Assembly: GCA_045592745.1 (NCBI GenBank)
Contig: JAZNVH010000009.1
Span: 1 to 64,000, forward strand
Length of the DNA: 64,000 nt
Source: Aphodoplasma sp045592745
Lineage (GTDB): Bacteria; Bacillota; Clostridia; UBA1381; UMGS1253
Direction of reading: 5' to 3'
Numbering within the stretch: position 1 is the stretch's first letter; the number at the start of each line of letters is the position of its first letter. Shown here one piece after another: positions 8,029-16,744 of this stretch. A program made the translations under genes and the position numbers. The notes below the pieces were generated by a model. That model did no database searches. It saw nothing but the letters and a program-made list of their open reading frames with translations, and was not told where the DNA came from.

Positions 8029-9291
8029 TTGGATAAGCTTGTTATACACGGCGGTAATCCACTTATGGGAGAAGTGTGCATAAGCGGTGCAAAAAATGCG
8101 GCTGTTGCTGTGCTACCCGCTACATTGCTTGTTAACGGAACCTGCAGACTTGAGAATATACCTAAAATCAAGGATGTTTTACTTATATGCGATATAATAC
8201 GCTCACTGGGAGCAAAGGTTACGATTGAGGACGATGGTGCTATTGAAATTGATGCATCAAAGCTTACATATAAAAGCGCACCATATGAATTGGTAGGAAA
8301 GATGAGGGCGTCTTATTATCTTATAGGCGCAATGCTTGGAAGATTTAATAAAGCAGAGGTTGCTATGCCCGGTGGCTGTGACCTTGGCCCCAGACCGATT
8401 GACCAGCATCAAAAGGGTTTTGAGGCGCTTGGCGCAAAGACTGTAGTTGAAAACGGAGTTATATATGCTGAAGCCGAAAAGCTCGTAGGCGGTAATGTAT
8501 ATCTTGATATAGTCAGCGTGGGCGCAACAATGAATATTATGCTTGCGGCGGTTTTGGCGCATGGCAATACTATCATTGAAAACGCTGCGAAGGAGCCGCA
8601 CATTGTTGATTTGGCAAACTTTCTAAACGCTATGGGCGCAAATATCAAGGGCGCGGGCACAGACGTTATTAAAATAAAAGGCGTGACAAAGCTTCACGGC
8701 GGAGTTTACTCGATAATTCCCGACCAGATTGAAGCGGGAACTTTTATGGTTGCCACAGCAGCGTCGAGAGGCAATGTGCTTATAAAGAATGTTATTCCAA
8801 AGCATCTTGAGTCGATTAGCTCAAAACTGATAGAAATGGGAGTAAGCGTTGAGGAGTTTGATGACAGCGTAAGAGTAAGCTGCGATAAGGATAAAAAGCT
8901 TAATCCAATATCTGTAAAAACGCTTCCGTATCCGGGATTTCCGACGGATATGCAGCCACAGATGAGCGTGCTTTTGTCGGTTACTAAAGGGACAAGCATG
9001 GTTTCAGAAAATGTATGGGATAGCAGATTTCAGTATGTAGACGAACTTAAAAGGATGGGCGCAGACATAAAGGTTGAAGGAAGAGTTGCGGTAATTGAGG
9101 GTGTTGAAACCCTCAGCGGTGCACCGGTACGCTCGACAGATTTGCGCGCAGGTGCGGGAATGGTTATTGCTGCACTTATTGCAAAGGGAACAACGGAAAT
9201 ACATGCACTTCATCATATAGACAGAGGCTATGAAAATATGGAAGGCAAATTCAGAGCGCTTGGAGCAGACATCGAAAGAGTGAGTGAATAG
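8029..9291 (+). CDS. murA: UDP-N-acetylglucosamine 1-carboxyvinyltransferase
   Basis: Catalyses the first committed step of peptidoglycan synthesis, transfer of enolpyruvate from PEP to UDP-GlcNAc in the cytoplasm. The 420-residue length is normal. The N-terminal GGNPLMGEVCISGAKNAA is the UDP-GlcNAc-binding start of the family. The active-site loop reads GGCDLGPRPID with Cys117 in the place of the fosfomycin-target Cys. The start is TTG 8029, supported by AGGGGTGA seven bases upstream; an ATG at 8025 is out of frame. Firmicutes often have two paralogues (murA and murZ), and I cannot tell which this is. Confidence 0.95.
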   Translation: MDKLVIHGGNPLMGEVCISGAKNAAVAVLPATLLVNGTCRLENIPKIKDVLLICDIIRSLGAKVTIEDDGAIEIDASKLTYKSAPYELVGKMRASYYLIGAMLGRFNKAEVAMPGGCDLGPRPIDQHQKGFEALGAKTVVENGVIYAEAEKLVGGNVYLDIVSVGATMNIMLAAVLAHGNTIIENAAKEPHIVDLANFLNAMGANIKGAGTDVIKIKGVTKLHGGVYSIIPDQIEAGTFMVATAASRGNVLIKNVIPKHLESISSKLIEMGVSVEEFDDSVRVSCDKDKKLNPISVKTLPYPGFPTDMQPQMSVLLSVTKGTSMVSENVWDSRFQYVDELKRMGADIKVEGRVAVIEGVETLSGAPVRSTDLRAGAGMVIAALIAKGTTEIHALHHIDRGYENMEGKFRALGADIERVSE

Positions 9292-9299
9292 CAATAGAT

Positions 9300-9330
9300 C
9301 GGAGGGACCTCACGCGGTTTCTCCGTTTTT
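9300..9330 (+). terminator. Terminator after murA
   Basis: CGGAG at 9300-9304 pairs with CTCCG at 9321-9325, extended by ACC/GGT inside, followed by five T. A short stem, but directly followed by the T run. Confidence 0.6.
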
Positions 9331-9370
9331 GTATAAATAACGAAGATTTTTTGACATAGGAGCAGATATC

Positions 9371-10156
9371 ATGATAAAATTTTGCTCGCTTGTGAGTAGC
9401 AGCAAGGGAAACTCTACTCTGGTTTCCGACGGAAAAACGAATATATTGATAGATTGTGGCCTTAGTATGCGAAAAGCGACGCAGGCACTTGACAGATTGG
9501 GAATAGATGCGCATGATATTGATGCGATTTTAGTAACGCATGAGCATAGTGACCATATAAGCGGAATTGGCATTATGAGCAGAAATTTTGATATCCCGAT
9601 ATATGCAAACGAAGCTACGTGGGCCATTATGGAAGGCTCGCTCGGCTCGATTGCACAAAAGAATATCAAGTGTATAAAGCCACAGGAAAATTTTGAAATA
9701 AAAAGCGTTGGAGTGTTTTCGTTTTCTACACCGCACGATGCGGCAAGCTCCGTGGGTTATAGCATTAATGTTGAAAATTTAAAGGTTTCAGTTGCGACGG
9801 ATATGGGGCATATTGAAGATAGCGTTGTAGAAAGTATTAAAGGTAGTGATATTGTGCTTCTTGAAGCAAATCACGATATTCAAATGCTTAAAAACGGGCG
9901 TTATCCCGAGATGCTCAAAAAAAGAATTCTTGGAGATTTTGGGCATTTGTCAAATGAAGCGTCATCAAAAATAGCGACAGAGCTTTTAAAAAGCGGAACG
10001 CGTGCGATACTTTTGGGACACCTTAGCGAAGAAAACAACAGGCCTGACATTGCTTATGGTGTAGTGAAAACGGCTATTTGCGGTGCAGGTGGCAGAATTG
10101 ATAAAGACATACGCCTTGCAGTAGCAAACAGATATGAAATAAGCGGAATGTTCTGA
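9371..10156 (+). CDS. MBL-fold metallohydrolase, YycJ/WalJ family
   Basis: A 261-residue metallo-beta-lactamase-fold protein with the dinuclear metal motif THEHSDH at residues 56-62, N-terminal CSLVSSSKGNSTLV and the later GHLSEENN segment. These are typical of the YycJ/WalJ group, soluble DNA- or RNA-processing-like hydrolases often encoded beside walRK. Here no walRK is present; the gene sits between murA and rlmH. In B. subtilis the rlmH gene also lies close to yycJ, so the pairing is conserved. The exact substrate is not established; a 5'-exonuclease-like role in DNA repair has been proposed for the family. Confidence 0.85.
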   Translation: MIKFCSLVSSSKGNSTLVSDGKTNILIDCGLSMRKATQALDRLGIDAHDIDAILVTHEHSDHISGIGIMSRNFDIPIYANEATWAIMEGSLGSIAQKNIKCIKPQENFEIKSVGVFSFSTPHDAASSVGYSINVENLKVSVATDMGHIEDSVVESIKGSDIVLLEANHDIQMLKNGRYPEMLKKRILGDFGHLSNEASSKIATELLKSGTRAILLGHLSEENNRPDIAYGVVKTAICGAGGRIDKDIRLAVANRYEISGMF

Positions 10157-10192
10157 TTTTTTGAATATATTTAATTGGATAGGAGAAAAAAT

Positions 10193-10672
10193 GTGAATAT
10201 TACAGTTATAGCCGTTGGAAAGCTTAGAGAAAAGTTCTTTGAGGCGGCGGTAAATGAATATGTAAAACGGCTGGGACGTTTTGCAAAAGTGAGAATTGTT
10301 GAACTTTCGGATCAGAAAATTGCCGACAAGGCTACAGAAGGTCAAGTGCGTCAGCTGCTCGAAAAAGAGGGCGGCGATATACTTTCAAAAATATCGTCAT
10401 CGCAGTATGTGATTGCGCTTTGTGTAGAAGGTAGTAAAATGAGCTCGGAGGCATTTGCCGATAAGATTGATTCGCTTGCTCTAAACGGCAAAAGCGATAT
10501 TGTGTTTGTAATCGGCGGCTCGCTCGGACTTGATGAGCGTGTAAAGAAGCGCGCCGATTTAAAGCTTAGTTTTTCGGATATGACGTTTCCGCATCAGCTT
10601 ATGAGGGTAATACTTTTAGAGCAGGTGTATAGGGCGTTTAAAATTCTTTCAAATGAAACGTACCATAAATAA
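10193..10672 (+). CDS. rlmH: 23S rRNA (pseudouridine1915-N3)-methyltransferase RlmH
   Basis: A small SPOUT methyltransferase that methylates pseudouridine 1915 in helix 69 of 23S rRNA using S-adenosylmethionine. I start it at GTG 10193 (MNITVIAVGKL), seven bases after AGGAG, which gives 159 residues, the exact usual length. A TTG at 10175 would add six residues before the ribosome site and is unlikely. The trefoil-knot signature FVIGGSLGLDE and the C-terminal LSFSDMTFPHQLMRVILLEQVYRAF, split here as LSFSDMTFPHQL and LLEQVYRAF, are clear. Confidence 0.96.
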   Translation: MNITVIAVGKLREKFFEAAVNEYVKRLGRFAKVRIVELSDQKIADKATEGQVRQLLEKEGGDILSKISSSQYVIALCVEGSKMSSEAFADKIDSLALNGKSDIVFVIGGSLGLDERVKKRADLKLSFSDMTFPHQLMRVILLEQVYRAFKILSNETYHK

Positions 10673-10698
10673 TTGCAAAGGAAAGATGAGGTATAAAA

Positions 10699-11250
10699 AT
10701 GAATAATAAATCGCAGTGTTCAAAGCTTGATAAATGTATTGAAACTAGCAGCTTGTGTGCAATAAACAGAGAGTTTATAGACACATTTTCTTTGTATGGA
10801 TATCCTGTATATGCGTCTGGCGAACTTGCGGTTATATCCTTTGTATATGATTTTGTGCCAGACGGTTATAAAATTATAAGAAAAAGTGATATTACCGATG
10901 TATTTTCGGGAAAGGCAGAGCAGTTTCTCAGCAAGGTAGTGCTCGGGGAAAATCCGTCCTTTAAGGCAAGCGTGCCTGAATTTAAGCTTGACAATATGCT
11001 TTTGCTTTGTGAGGATTTGATGAAAAAAGAAATGCTTGTCACGATAGAGTGCGAGGATTTTGAAGAAAATATAATGCTTATAGGACAGATTATAGGTGTT
11101 GATAAAAACATTGTCAGCATAAAGACATTTGACGGCCTTGGTGTGTGGGATAAAGAGTGCTCAAGTGTGAGTATTGATGATATAACCTGTATAAGCATAG
11201 ACAATTCGTATGTAAAAATAATTTCGAAATATCTTACACAAGGAAAATAA
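10699..11250 (+). CDS. Conserved-looking protein of unknown function, possible Sm-like fold at C-terminus
   Basis: A 183-residue cytoplasmic protein starting at ATG 10699. No signal or membrane segment. The first half is mixed alpha/beta with several Cys residues; the C-terminal 60 residues alternate short strands (GQIIGVDKNIVSIKTFDG, then ITCISIDNSYVKII) in the pattern of a small Sm/SH3-like barrel. It lies between rlmH and an ABC exporter with about 30-base gaps on both sides. I do not recognise the family and assign no function. Confidence 0.6.
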   Translation: MNNKSQCSKLDKCIETSSLCAINREFIDTFSLYGYPVYASGELAVISFVYDFVPDGYKIIRKSDITDVFSGKAEQFLSKVVLGENPSFKASVPEFKLDNMLLLCEDLMKKEMLVTIECEDFEENIMLIGQIIGVDKNIVSIKTFDGLGVWDKECSSVSIDDITCISIDNSYVKIISKYLTQGK

Positions 11251-11280
11251 CAGTTTTGTTTTGACGTAGGGGGAGTTTTT

Positions 11281-13005
11281 TTGAAGAGTCTATTTCGTAT
11301 GCTGGGTCTTGCGAAAAAGTATTATAAGCATCTTATAATTGGTGTTACGGGGCTTGTTGTGATGTCGCTTTCGCAGCTTTGTTCACCACAGATTATAAAG
11401 ACTATGATTGCGCTTATCGGTCAGGATGCGACTGCTTTAGCTACAAAAGCCGTAAAGCTTGCATCGATACTTTTAGTGCTTTATCTTTTGCAGGCGGTGG
11501 GACAATTTTTAAGAAGCTATTTTATGCATTATGCGGCGTGGCATTTTATTGCTGATTTACGCGTTATGTTGTTTAAAAAGCTTGAGTCTTTGTCGATGCG
11601 TTTTTATCATGACAAGCAGACGGGTCAGCTTATGAGCCGTGTCACAAATGATACTGCGGCTCTTGAGGTGCTTGTTGCGCATGCGGCGCCGGATATATGC
11701 GTAAATACTATAACATTTGTTGGCGTAAGCACAATTTTGTTTTTGACGAATTGGCGCATGGCGGCAATTGCGCTTGCACTTATGCCTGTTATAGGTTTTG
11801 CGGTGTGGTATTATGCGACAAAGGTGCGTCCAATTTTTAAGCGTTCGCATCAAAAGCTTGCAGAACTCAATGCTGTGCTTCAGGACGATTTGTCTGGTAT
11901 GAAGGAGATACAGCTTTTTAATCAGCAAAAGAAGGAGCGCGCAAGAGTAAGGAGCGAAGCCCACGAGCAGCGTGACCTTACAATGAGAGCGCTTACGCGC
12001 GGAGCGGTGTATCATCCGAGTGTGGAGCTTTTAAACAATATTGGTACGGTGCTTGTAATTGCTTGTGGCGGTATAATGGCAGCAAAAGGGGTAATGGCTG
12101 CTGATGATATAGTGGCGTTTTTACTTTATCTTAATATGCTCTATCAGCCCGTAAGCACGCTTGGAAGACTTAATGAGGATTTGCAAAATGCGCTTGCTGC
12201 ATCCGAGAGGGTGTTTGAGCTTTTAGATACTGAATCTGAAATAAATGACAGTGAAAATGCGTATGACATAGAGAATGTAAAGGGCAGAATAGAGTTTAAG
12301 GATGTTTGCTTTAAATATAACGACAATGCTGATGTATTAAAGGATATTTCGCTTGTTATAGAGCCCGGGCAAACGCTTGCTTTGGTAGGTGCTACGGGTG
12401 TTGGCAAAACGACATTTATAAGTCTTGTTGCAAGGTTTTATGACCCCGTTTCGGGAAACATTACACTTGATGGACACGATTTAAAAGACATCACTCAAAA
12501 ATCGCTGCGTGATAATATAAGCATAGTTTTGCAGGATGTATTTTTGTTTAATGGAAGTGTGTATGAAAACATTGCATATGGAATTGAAAATGCAACGCGT
12601 GAGCAGGTTATAAATGCGGCAAAGGTTGCCAATGCACACGAGTTTATATGCGATATGGAAAATGGATACGATACACTCATTGGCGAGCGCGGAGTAAGGC
12701 TTTCGGGCGGACAAAAACAACGCTTGTCAATTGCGAGAGCTGTGCTTAGAAATACGAGTGTGCTTATTTTGGACGAGGCAACGGCGTCGGTTGATACTGC
12801 GACGGAAAAGCTTATACAAAAAGCGATTGACAAGGTAATTGAAAACAGAACGACAATTATTATTGCTCATCGTCTTTCAACGGTAAGAAATGCAGACAAG
12901 ATTGCTGTGTTAAAAGACGGCGCGATTGCTGAGATTGGCAATCACGAAGAGCTTATAAAAAAAGGCGGGCTGTATGCGACGCTTTGCGATATGCAGCTTT
13001 CATAA
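11281..13005 (+). CDS. ABC exporter, fused membrane and ATPase domains (multidrug/lipid type)
   Basis: A 574-residue half-transporter that should act as a dimer. It starts at TTG 11281, five bases after AGGGGGAG. Residues 15-300 form a six-helix type I exporter domain; the ATPase has Walker A GATGVGKTT (370-378), signature LSGGQKQR (474-481) and Walker B VLILDEATASVD (from about 494), with the switch His in IIAHRLSTV. There is no partner gene next to it, so a homodimer is likely. The substrate cannot be read from the sequence; lipids, drugs or peptides are possible. Confidence 0.9.
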   Translation: MKSLFRMLGLAKKYYKHLIIGVTGLVVMSLSQLCSPQIIKTMIALIGQDATALATKAVKLASILLVLYLLQAVGQFLRSYFMHYAAWHFIADLRVMLFKKLESLSMRFYHDKQTGQLMSRVTNDTAALEVLVAHAAPDICVNTITFVGVSTILFLTNWRMAAIALALMPVIGFAVWYYATKVRPIFKRSHQKLAELNAVLQDDLSGMKEIQLFNQQKKERARVRSEAHEQRDLTMRALTRGAVYHPSVELLNNIGTVLVIACGGIMAAKGVMAADDIVAFLLYLNMLYQPVSTLGRLNEDLQNALAASERVFELLDTESEINDSENAYDIENVKGRIEFKDVCFKYNDNADVLKDISLVIEPGQTLALVGATGVGKTTFISLVARFYDPVSGNITLDGHDLKDITQKSLRDNISIVLQDVFLFNGSVYENIAYGIENATREQVINAAKVANAHEFICDMENGYDTLIGERGVRLSGGQKQRLSIARAVLRNTSVLILDEATASVDTATEKLIQKAIDKVIENRTTIIIAHRLSTVRNADKIAVLKDGAIAEIGNHEELIKKGGLYATLCDMQLS

Positions 13006-13047
13006 AATTGAAAAAAGTTAAGAAATTTTGAACAAATTATATAATAC

Positions 13048-13075
13048 TTGACAAATTGTATGGGTATGCTAAAAT
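13048..13075 (+). promoter_or_regulatory. Promoter of htpG
   Basis: TTGACA at 13048-13053 and TAAAAT at 13070-13075 with a 16-base spacer and an upstream TG (extended -10). The predicted start point falls inside the CIRCE palindrome. Confidence 0.8.
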
Positions 13076-13113
13076 AGTATTAGCACTCTTGCGTAGCGAG
13101 TGCTAATACTATT
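13073..13113 (+). promoter_or_regulatory. CIRCE operator (HrcA binding site), extended palindrome
   Basis: A perfect CIRCE element: TTAGCACTC at 13080-13088, nine bases, then GAGTGCTAA at 13098-13106. The match to the established HrcA operator is exact, so htpG should be repressed by HrcA and induced by heat. The inverted repeat is longer than CIRCE: the arms run 16 bases (13073-13088 and 13098-13113) without mismatch and are followed by a T-rich run. Confidence 0.95.
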
Positions 13114-13142
13114 ATTTTTTTGCTTGAAAGGGATGGTTAAAA

Positions 13143-15023
13143 ATGGCTATGCAAGAATTTAAATCAGAATCAAAAAGACTACTCGATATGATGATTAACT
13201 CAATTTACACGCATAAAGAAATTTTTATGCGTGAGCTTATTTCAAACGCAAATGACGCACTTGATAAGCTTTATTACAAATCATTATCCGATGAAAATAT
13301 CAGTTTTGAGAGCGACAAATTCTATATAAGAATATCCGCCGATAAAGAAAGAAGACTTCTTAAAATTAGCGACACAGGTATCGGCATGGATAAAGATGAG
13401 CTTTGCGAAAACCTTGGTACAATTGCAAAAAGTGGCTCTCTTGCGTTTAAAAATGAGAATGAATTAAATGATGATGTTGATATTATAGGTCAGTTTGGCG
13501 TAGGCTTTTATGCAGCGTTTATGGTTGCGGACCATGTGAGTGTATTAAGCAAGAAATTTGGCTCGGACGAGGCATATTTGTGGCATTCGAGCGGTGCTGA
13601 TGGCTTTGAGATAACAGAAGCTAAAAAGGCTGAGGCGGGAACCGAGATTACTCTTAGCATAAAGAAAAATACTGACGATGAAAACTATGACGAGTTTTTG
13701 GATGAGTACAGAATAAAAAGCCTTATTAAAAAGTACTCGGATTATATAAAATATCCTATCAAGATGCTTGCTACAAAGAAAAAGCTTAAGGAAGGCAGCG
13801 AAAACGAGTACGAGGATTACAAAGAGGACGAAATTTTAAACAGCATGATACCGATTTGGAAAAAGAGCAAATCGGAACTTTCAAAAGAGGATTATAACAA
13901 TTACTATAAGGAAAGATTTTTTGATTTTGAAGACCCGATAAAGACGATTCACACAAGTACAGAAGGTCTTGTAAGCTACAGCGCACTTATGTATATCCCT
14001 GCACGTGCACCGTATGATTATTATACGAAGGAGTATAAAAAGGGGCTTGCACTTTATTCAAATGGTGTACTTATAATGGACAAGTGTGAGGACTTATTGC
14101 CTGACTATTTTGGTTTTGTGCGCGGTCTTATTGATTCATCGGACCTTTCTTTAAATATCTCGCGAGAGATACTGCAACATGACAGACAGCTTAAAACAAT
14201 TGCGTCAAATATTAAAAAGAAAATTAAGTCTGAGCTTGAACTTATGCTCAAAAACGACCGCGAAAATTATGAAAAGCTTTACAGCGCATTTTCACGTCCG
14301 TTAAAATTTGGTATATACGATAATTTTGGAGCGGAGAAGGACTTCTTAAAAGACCTTATTATGTTTTATTCTTCGTCCGAGAAAAAGAGCGTTACGCTTT
14401 CAGAATATGTTTCGCGTATGAGTGAGGGGCAAAAGTATATCTACTATGCGACGGGAGAAAATACTGCTGCGATAGATCGCCTTCCGCAGACGGAATCTGT
14501 TCGCGAGGCAGGATATGAGATACTTTATCTTACTGAGGATGTAGATGAGTTTGCACTAAAGGTTCTGGCAAGCTATGATGATAAAGAGTTTAAGTCTGTT
14601 TCAAGCAGTGATCTTGGAATTGAAAATGACGAAAATTCAAAGACTGAAAACGATACAAAAGAGCAAAACAAGGATTTGTTTGAGTTTTTGAAAACGACTC
14701 TTTCAGGAAAGGTGTCCGACGTAAAGGCGAGTGCGCGTCTAAAGTCACATCCTGTATGTATTTCAAGTGCGGGCGAGCTTTCGCTCGAAATGGAAAAGGT
14801 GTTAAATGCTATGCCGACAGAACAAAAGGTAAAAGCAGAGCGTGTGCTTGAAATAAATATCTCGCATCCAATTTTTGAAAAGCTTAAGTCGCTTTACGAA
14901 GGTGATCGTGACACTCTTAAAAAGTATGCCGATGTGCTTTATAACAGTGCACTTTTAATTGAGGGACTTAGCGTAGAAGACCCGGTTGCATTTTCAAACA
15001 ATCTTTGTGATATTATAAAATAA
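13143..15023 (+). CDS. htpG: Molecular chaperone HtpG (Hsp90)
   Basis: A 626-residue Hsp90-family ATP-dependent chaperone. The N-terminal GHKL ATPase shows the Asn in SNANDALDKL, DTGIGM, and the lid GQFGVGFYAAFM; the middle domain has the catalytic-loop Arg in LNISREILQ. A charged insert near residues 220-235 and a weakly charged segment near 495-520 (ENDENSKTENDTKEQNK) mark the domain borders. ATG 13143 follows AAAGGGATGG. It stands alone behind a CIRCE-controlled promoter; nfo follows after 12 bases and may be co-transcribed. Confidence 0.97.
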   Translation: MAMQEFKSESKRLLDMMINSIYTHKEIFMRELISNANDALDKLYYKSLSDENISFESDKFYIRISADKERRLLKISDTGIGMDKDELCENLGTIAKSGSLAFKNENELNDDVDIIGQFGVGFYAAFMVADHVSVLSKKFGSDEAYLWHSSGADGFEITEAKKAEAGTEITLSIKKNTDDENYDEFLDEYRIKSLIKKYSDYIKYPIKMLATKKKLKEGSENEYEDYKEDEILNSMIPIWKKSKSELSKEDYNNYYKERFFDFEDPIKTIHTSTEGLVSYSALMYIPARAPYDYYTKEYKKGLALYSNGVLIMDKCEDLLPDYFGFVRGLIDSSDLSLNISREILQHDRQLKTIASNIKKKIKSELELMLKNDRENYEKLYSAFSRPLKFGIYDNFGAEKDFLKDLIMFYSSSEKKSVTLSEYVSRMSEGQKYIYYATGENTAAIDRLPQTESVREAGYEILYLTEDVDEFALKVLASYDDKEFKSVSSSDLGIENDENSKTENDTKEQNKDLFEFLKTTLSGKVSDVKASARLKSHPVCISSAGELSLEMEKVLNAMPTEQKVKAERVLEINISHPIFEKLKSLYEGDRDTLKKYADVLYNSALLIEGLSVEDPVAFSNNLCDIIK

Positions 15024-15035
15024 GGAGGCGTGTTT

Positions 15036-15869
15036 ATGCTTCATATAGGATGTCATCTTTCTGTTTCAAAGGGTTTTTATCATATGGGCAAGGAGGCACT
15101 TTCAATAGGTGCTGACACCTTTCAGTTTTTTACAAGAAATCCGAGAGGAGCGAGTGCAAAAAAGCTTGACCTTGAGGATGCGGCAAAGCTTAATGAATTG
15201 ATGGAGCAAAACAATTTTGCTCCCATAGTAGCCCATGCACCGTATACGCTTAATGCTTGCTCGGCAGATGAAAATATACGCACTCTTGCAAAAACTATGA
15301 TGGCAGAGGATATAAAAAACCTTGATAATGTATCAAATGTACTTTATAATTTTCATCCCGGAAGCCACGTAGGACAAGGAGTGGACGTCGGAATAGAGTT
15401 TATATGCGATATGCTAAATGAGATACTTTATGAAGAACAAAAGAGCATCGTCCTTCTTGAAACAATGGCGGGTAAGGGCAGCGAAGTTGGCTCTTCGTTT
15501 GAAGAGCTTAGACGCATTATTGACGGGGTCAATCTTTCTGATAAGCTTGGGGTATGTCTTGATACATGCCATGTAAATGATGCAGGATATGATATGGTAA
15601 ACAACCTTGACGGTGTGCTTGAGGAGTTTGACCGCGTTATAGGAATTGGGCGCCTGAAGGCGATTCATATAAACGACAGCATAAATCCGCTTGGCGCACA
15701 CAAGGACCGTCACGCAAAAATTGGAGAAGGGCATATTGGTACAGAGGCGTTTGAAAAAATTATAAATCATCCGTATCTTCGTGATTTGCCATTCAACCTT
15801 GAAACGCCTAATGACCTTGATGGGTATGCACAGGAAATAAAACTTTTGCGAGGATTGTATCACGAGTAA
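15036..15869 (+). CDS. nfo: Deoxyribonuclease IV (AP endonuclease)
   Basis: A Zn-dependent AP endonuclease of the xylose-isomerase-like TIM-barrel fold that nicks DNA 5' of abasic sites during base-excision repair. I start it at ATG 15036 (MLHIGCHLSVSKG), seven bases after AAGGAGG, giving 277 residues. Metal-site segments are visible: NFHPGSHVG, LLETMAGKGSEVG, LDTCHVNDAGYD, HINDSINPLGAHKDRHAKIGEG (written here as HINDSINPLGAHKDRH and KIGEGHIG). It follows htpG by 12 bases, so it may share the CIRCE-controlled transcript. Confidence 0.96.
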   Translation: MLHIGCHLSVSKGFYHMGKEALSIGADTFQFFTRNPRGASAKKLDLEDAAKLNELMEQNNFAPIVAHAPYTLNACSADENIRTLAKTMMAEDIKNLDNVSNVLYNFHPGSHVGQGVDVGIEFICDMLNEILYEEQKSIVLLETMAGKGSEVGSSFEELRRIIDGVNLSDKLGVCLDTCHVNDAGYDMVNNLDGVLEEFDRVIGIGRLKAIHINDSINPLGAHKDRHAKIGEGHIGTEAFEKIINHPYLRDLPFNLETPNDLDGYAQEIKLLRGLYHE

Positions 15870-15875
15870 AAAGTA

Positions 15876-15904
15876 TTGACAAAATATAATAATGATAATA
15901 TACT
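15876..15904 (+). promoter_or_regulatory. Promoter of the FMN-riboswitch/ribU transcript
   Basis: TTGACA at 15876-15881 and TATACT at 15899-15904 with a 17-base spacer; an additional TATAAT overlaps at 15904-15909. It begins only seven bases after the nfo stop. Confidence 0.8.
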
Positions 15905-15919
15905 ATAATATAAATAGGA

Positions 15920-16031
15920 TAATCTTCGGGGCAGGGTGTGATTCCCTACCGGTGGTGAAAGCCCACGAGCCTTTATGGTTGATTTGGTGAAAATCCAGAG
16001 CCGACGGTTATAGTCCGGATGAGAGAAGATA
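15920..16031 (+). ncRNA. FMN riboswitch (RFN element)
   Basis: All conserved blocks of the RFN aptamer are present in order: ATCTTCGGGGCAGGGTG, ATTCCCTACCGGTGGT, AGCCCACGAGC, GATTTGGTGAAAATCC, AGAGCCGACGGT, AGTCCGGATGAGAGAAGAT. The outer P1 helix is formed by ATCTTC at 15922 and GAAGAT ending at 16030. It sits 95 bases before ribU and is followed by an intrinsic terminator, so FMN binding should terminate transcription of the riboflavin transporter. Confidence 0.97.
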
Positions 16032-16057
16032 AAATGCGTTTTTATGCGTATTATTTT

Positions 16058-16090
16058 GCCCTGCGATTATTCGCGGGGCTTTTTGTTTTT
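16058..16090 (+). terminator. Riboswitch-controlled terminator before ribU
   Basis: GCCCTGCGA pairs with TCGCGGGGC (one G-U pair) around a TTAT loop, followed by a long T run. Its position between the aptamer and ribU fits an FMN-dependent expression platform. Confidence 0.85.
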
Positions 16091-16126
16091 GTGTATTTAT
16101 ATTAAATAGGAAGGAATTGATTTAAA

Positions 16127-16669
16127 ATGAAGAAAATCAAAACACGCACGCTCACTGTTGTAGCAATTTTGGCGGCGGCGGCATTTCTTTTACAGATGCT
16201 TGGTTCGTTTATGCAGTTAAAGGTGGCAGGCTTTTTGGAAATTGAATTTTCAGATTTGCCTGCGATAATTGGAACAATGGCACTTGGTCCTGTGGCGGGT
16301 GTTATAATTGAGCTTGTAAAGAATTTATTAAAATGTATGGCAACTACTACGGGCTTTGTGGGAGAGTTTGCAAATTTTGTTGTAAACGGTAGTTTTGTGC
16401 TTGCCGCAGGATTTGTGTATATGCGTAACAAGACAAGAAAAGGTGCGTTGATTGGTTTTATAATCGGGACAGTTGCTATGACACTTGTGGCAATTTTGGC
16501 AAATGTATTTGTGATGCTTCCGCTTTATATGCCGAATGTGGATTTTTCTGCGCGTCTTTCGCTTGCGCTTACGACGATTACGCCGTTTAATTTTGTAAAA
16601 GGAATTGTTTTATCAATTATTACATTTTTTATATACAAACCACTTTCGCCTGTTATAAAAGGAAAATGA
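16127..16669 (+). CDS. ribU: Riboflavin ECF transporter substrate-binding component RibU
   Basis: A 180-residue membrane S component that binds riboflavin and works with a shared energy-coupling module (EcfT and two ATPases) encoded elsewhere. Five to six hydrophobic segments span the protein; the N-terminal AAAFLLQMLG and the LEIEFSDLPAIIGTMALGP motif (here LEIEFSDLPAIIG) match RibU, and the last helices end in FIYKPLSPVIKGK. The FMN riboswitch immediately upstream confirms the substrate class. ATG 16127 follows AGGAAGG. Confidence 0.94.
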   Translation: MKKIKTRTLTVVAILAAAAFLLQMLGSFMQLKVAGFLEIEFSDLPAIIGTMALGPVAGVIIELVKNLLKCMATTTGFVGEFANFVVNGSFVLAAGFVYMRNKTRKGALIGFIIGTVAMTLVAILANVFVMLPLYMPNVDFSARLSLALTTITPFNFVKGIVLSIITFFIYKPLSPVIKGK

Positions 16670-16744
16670 TTTAAAATCTTGTACTAATATTTTAAAATGG
16701 TATGCAATATAATAATTGTATAAAAATTATTATAGGTGTATGCT

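Noticed and set aside
16679..16713. Separate promoter before the DUF368 gene (TTGTAC ... TATAAT)
   Set aside because: The spacer is 23 bases, too long for a standard promoter; read-through from ribU is more likely.
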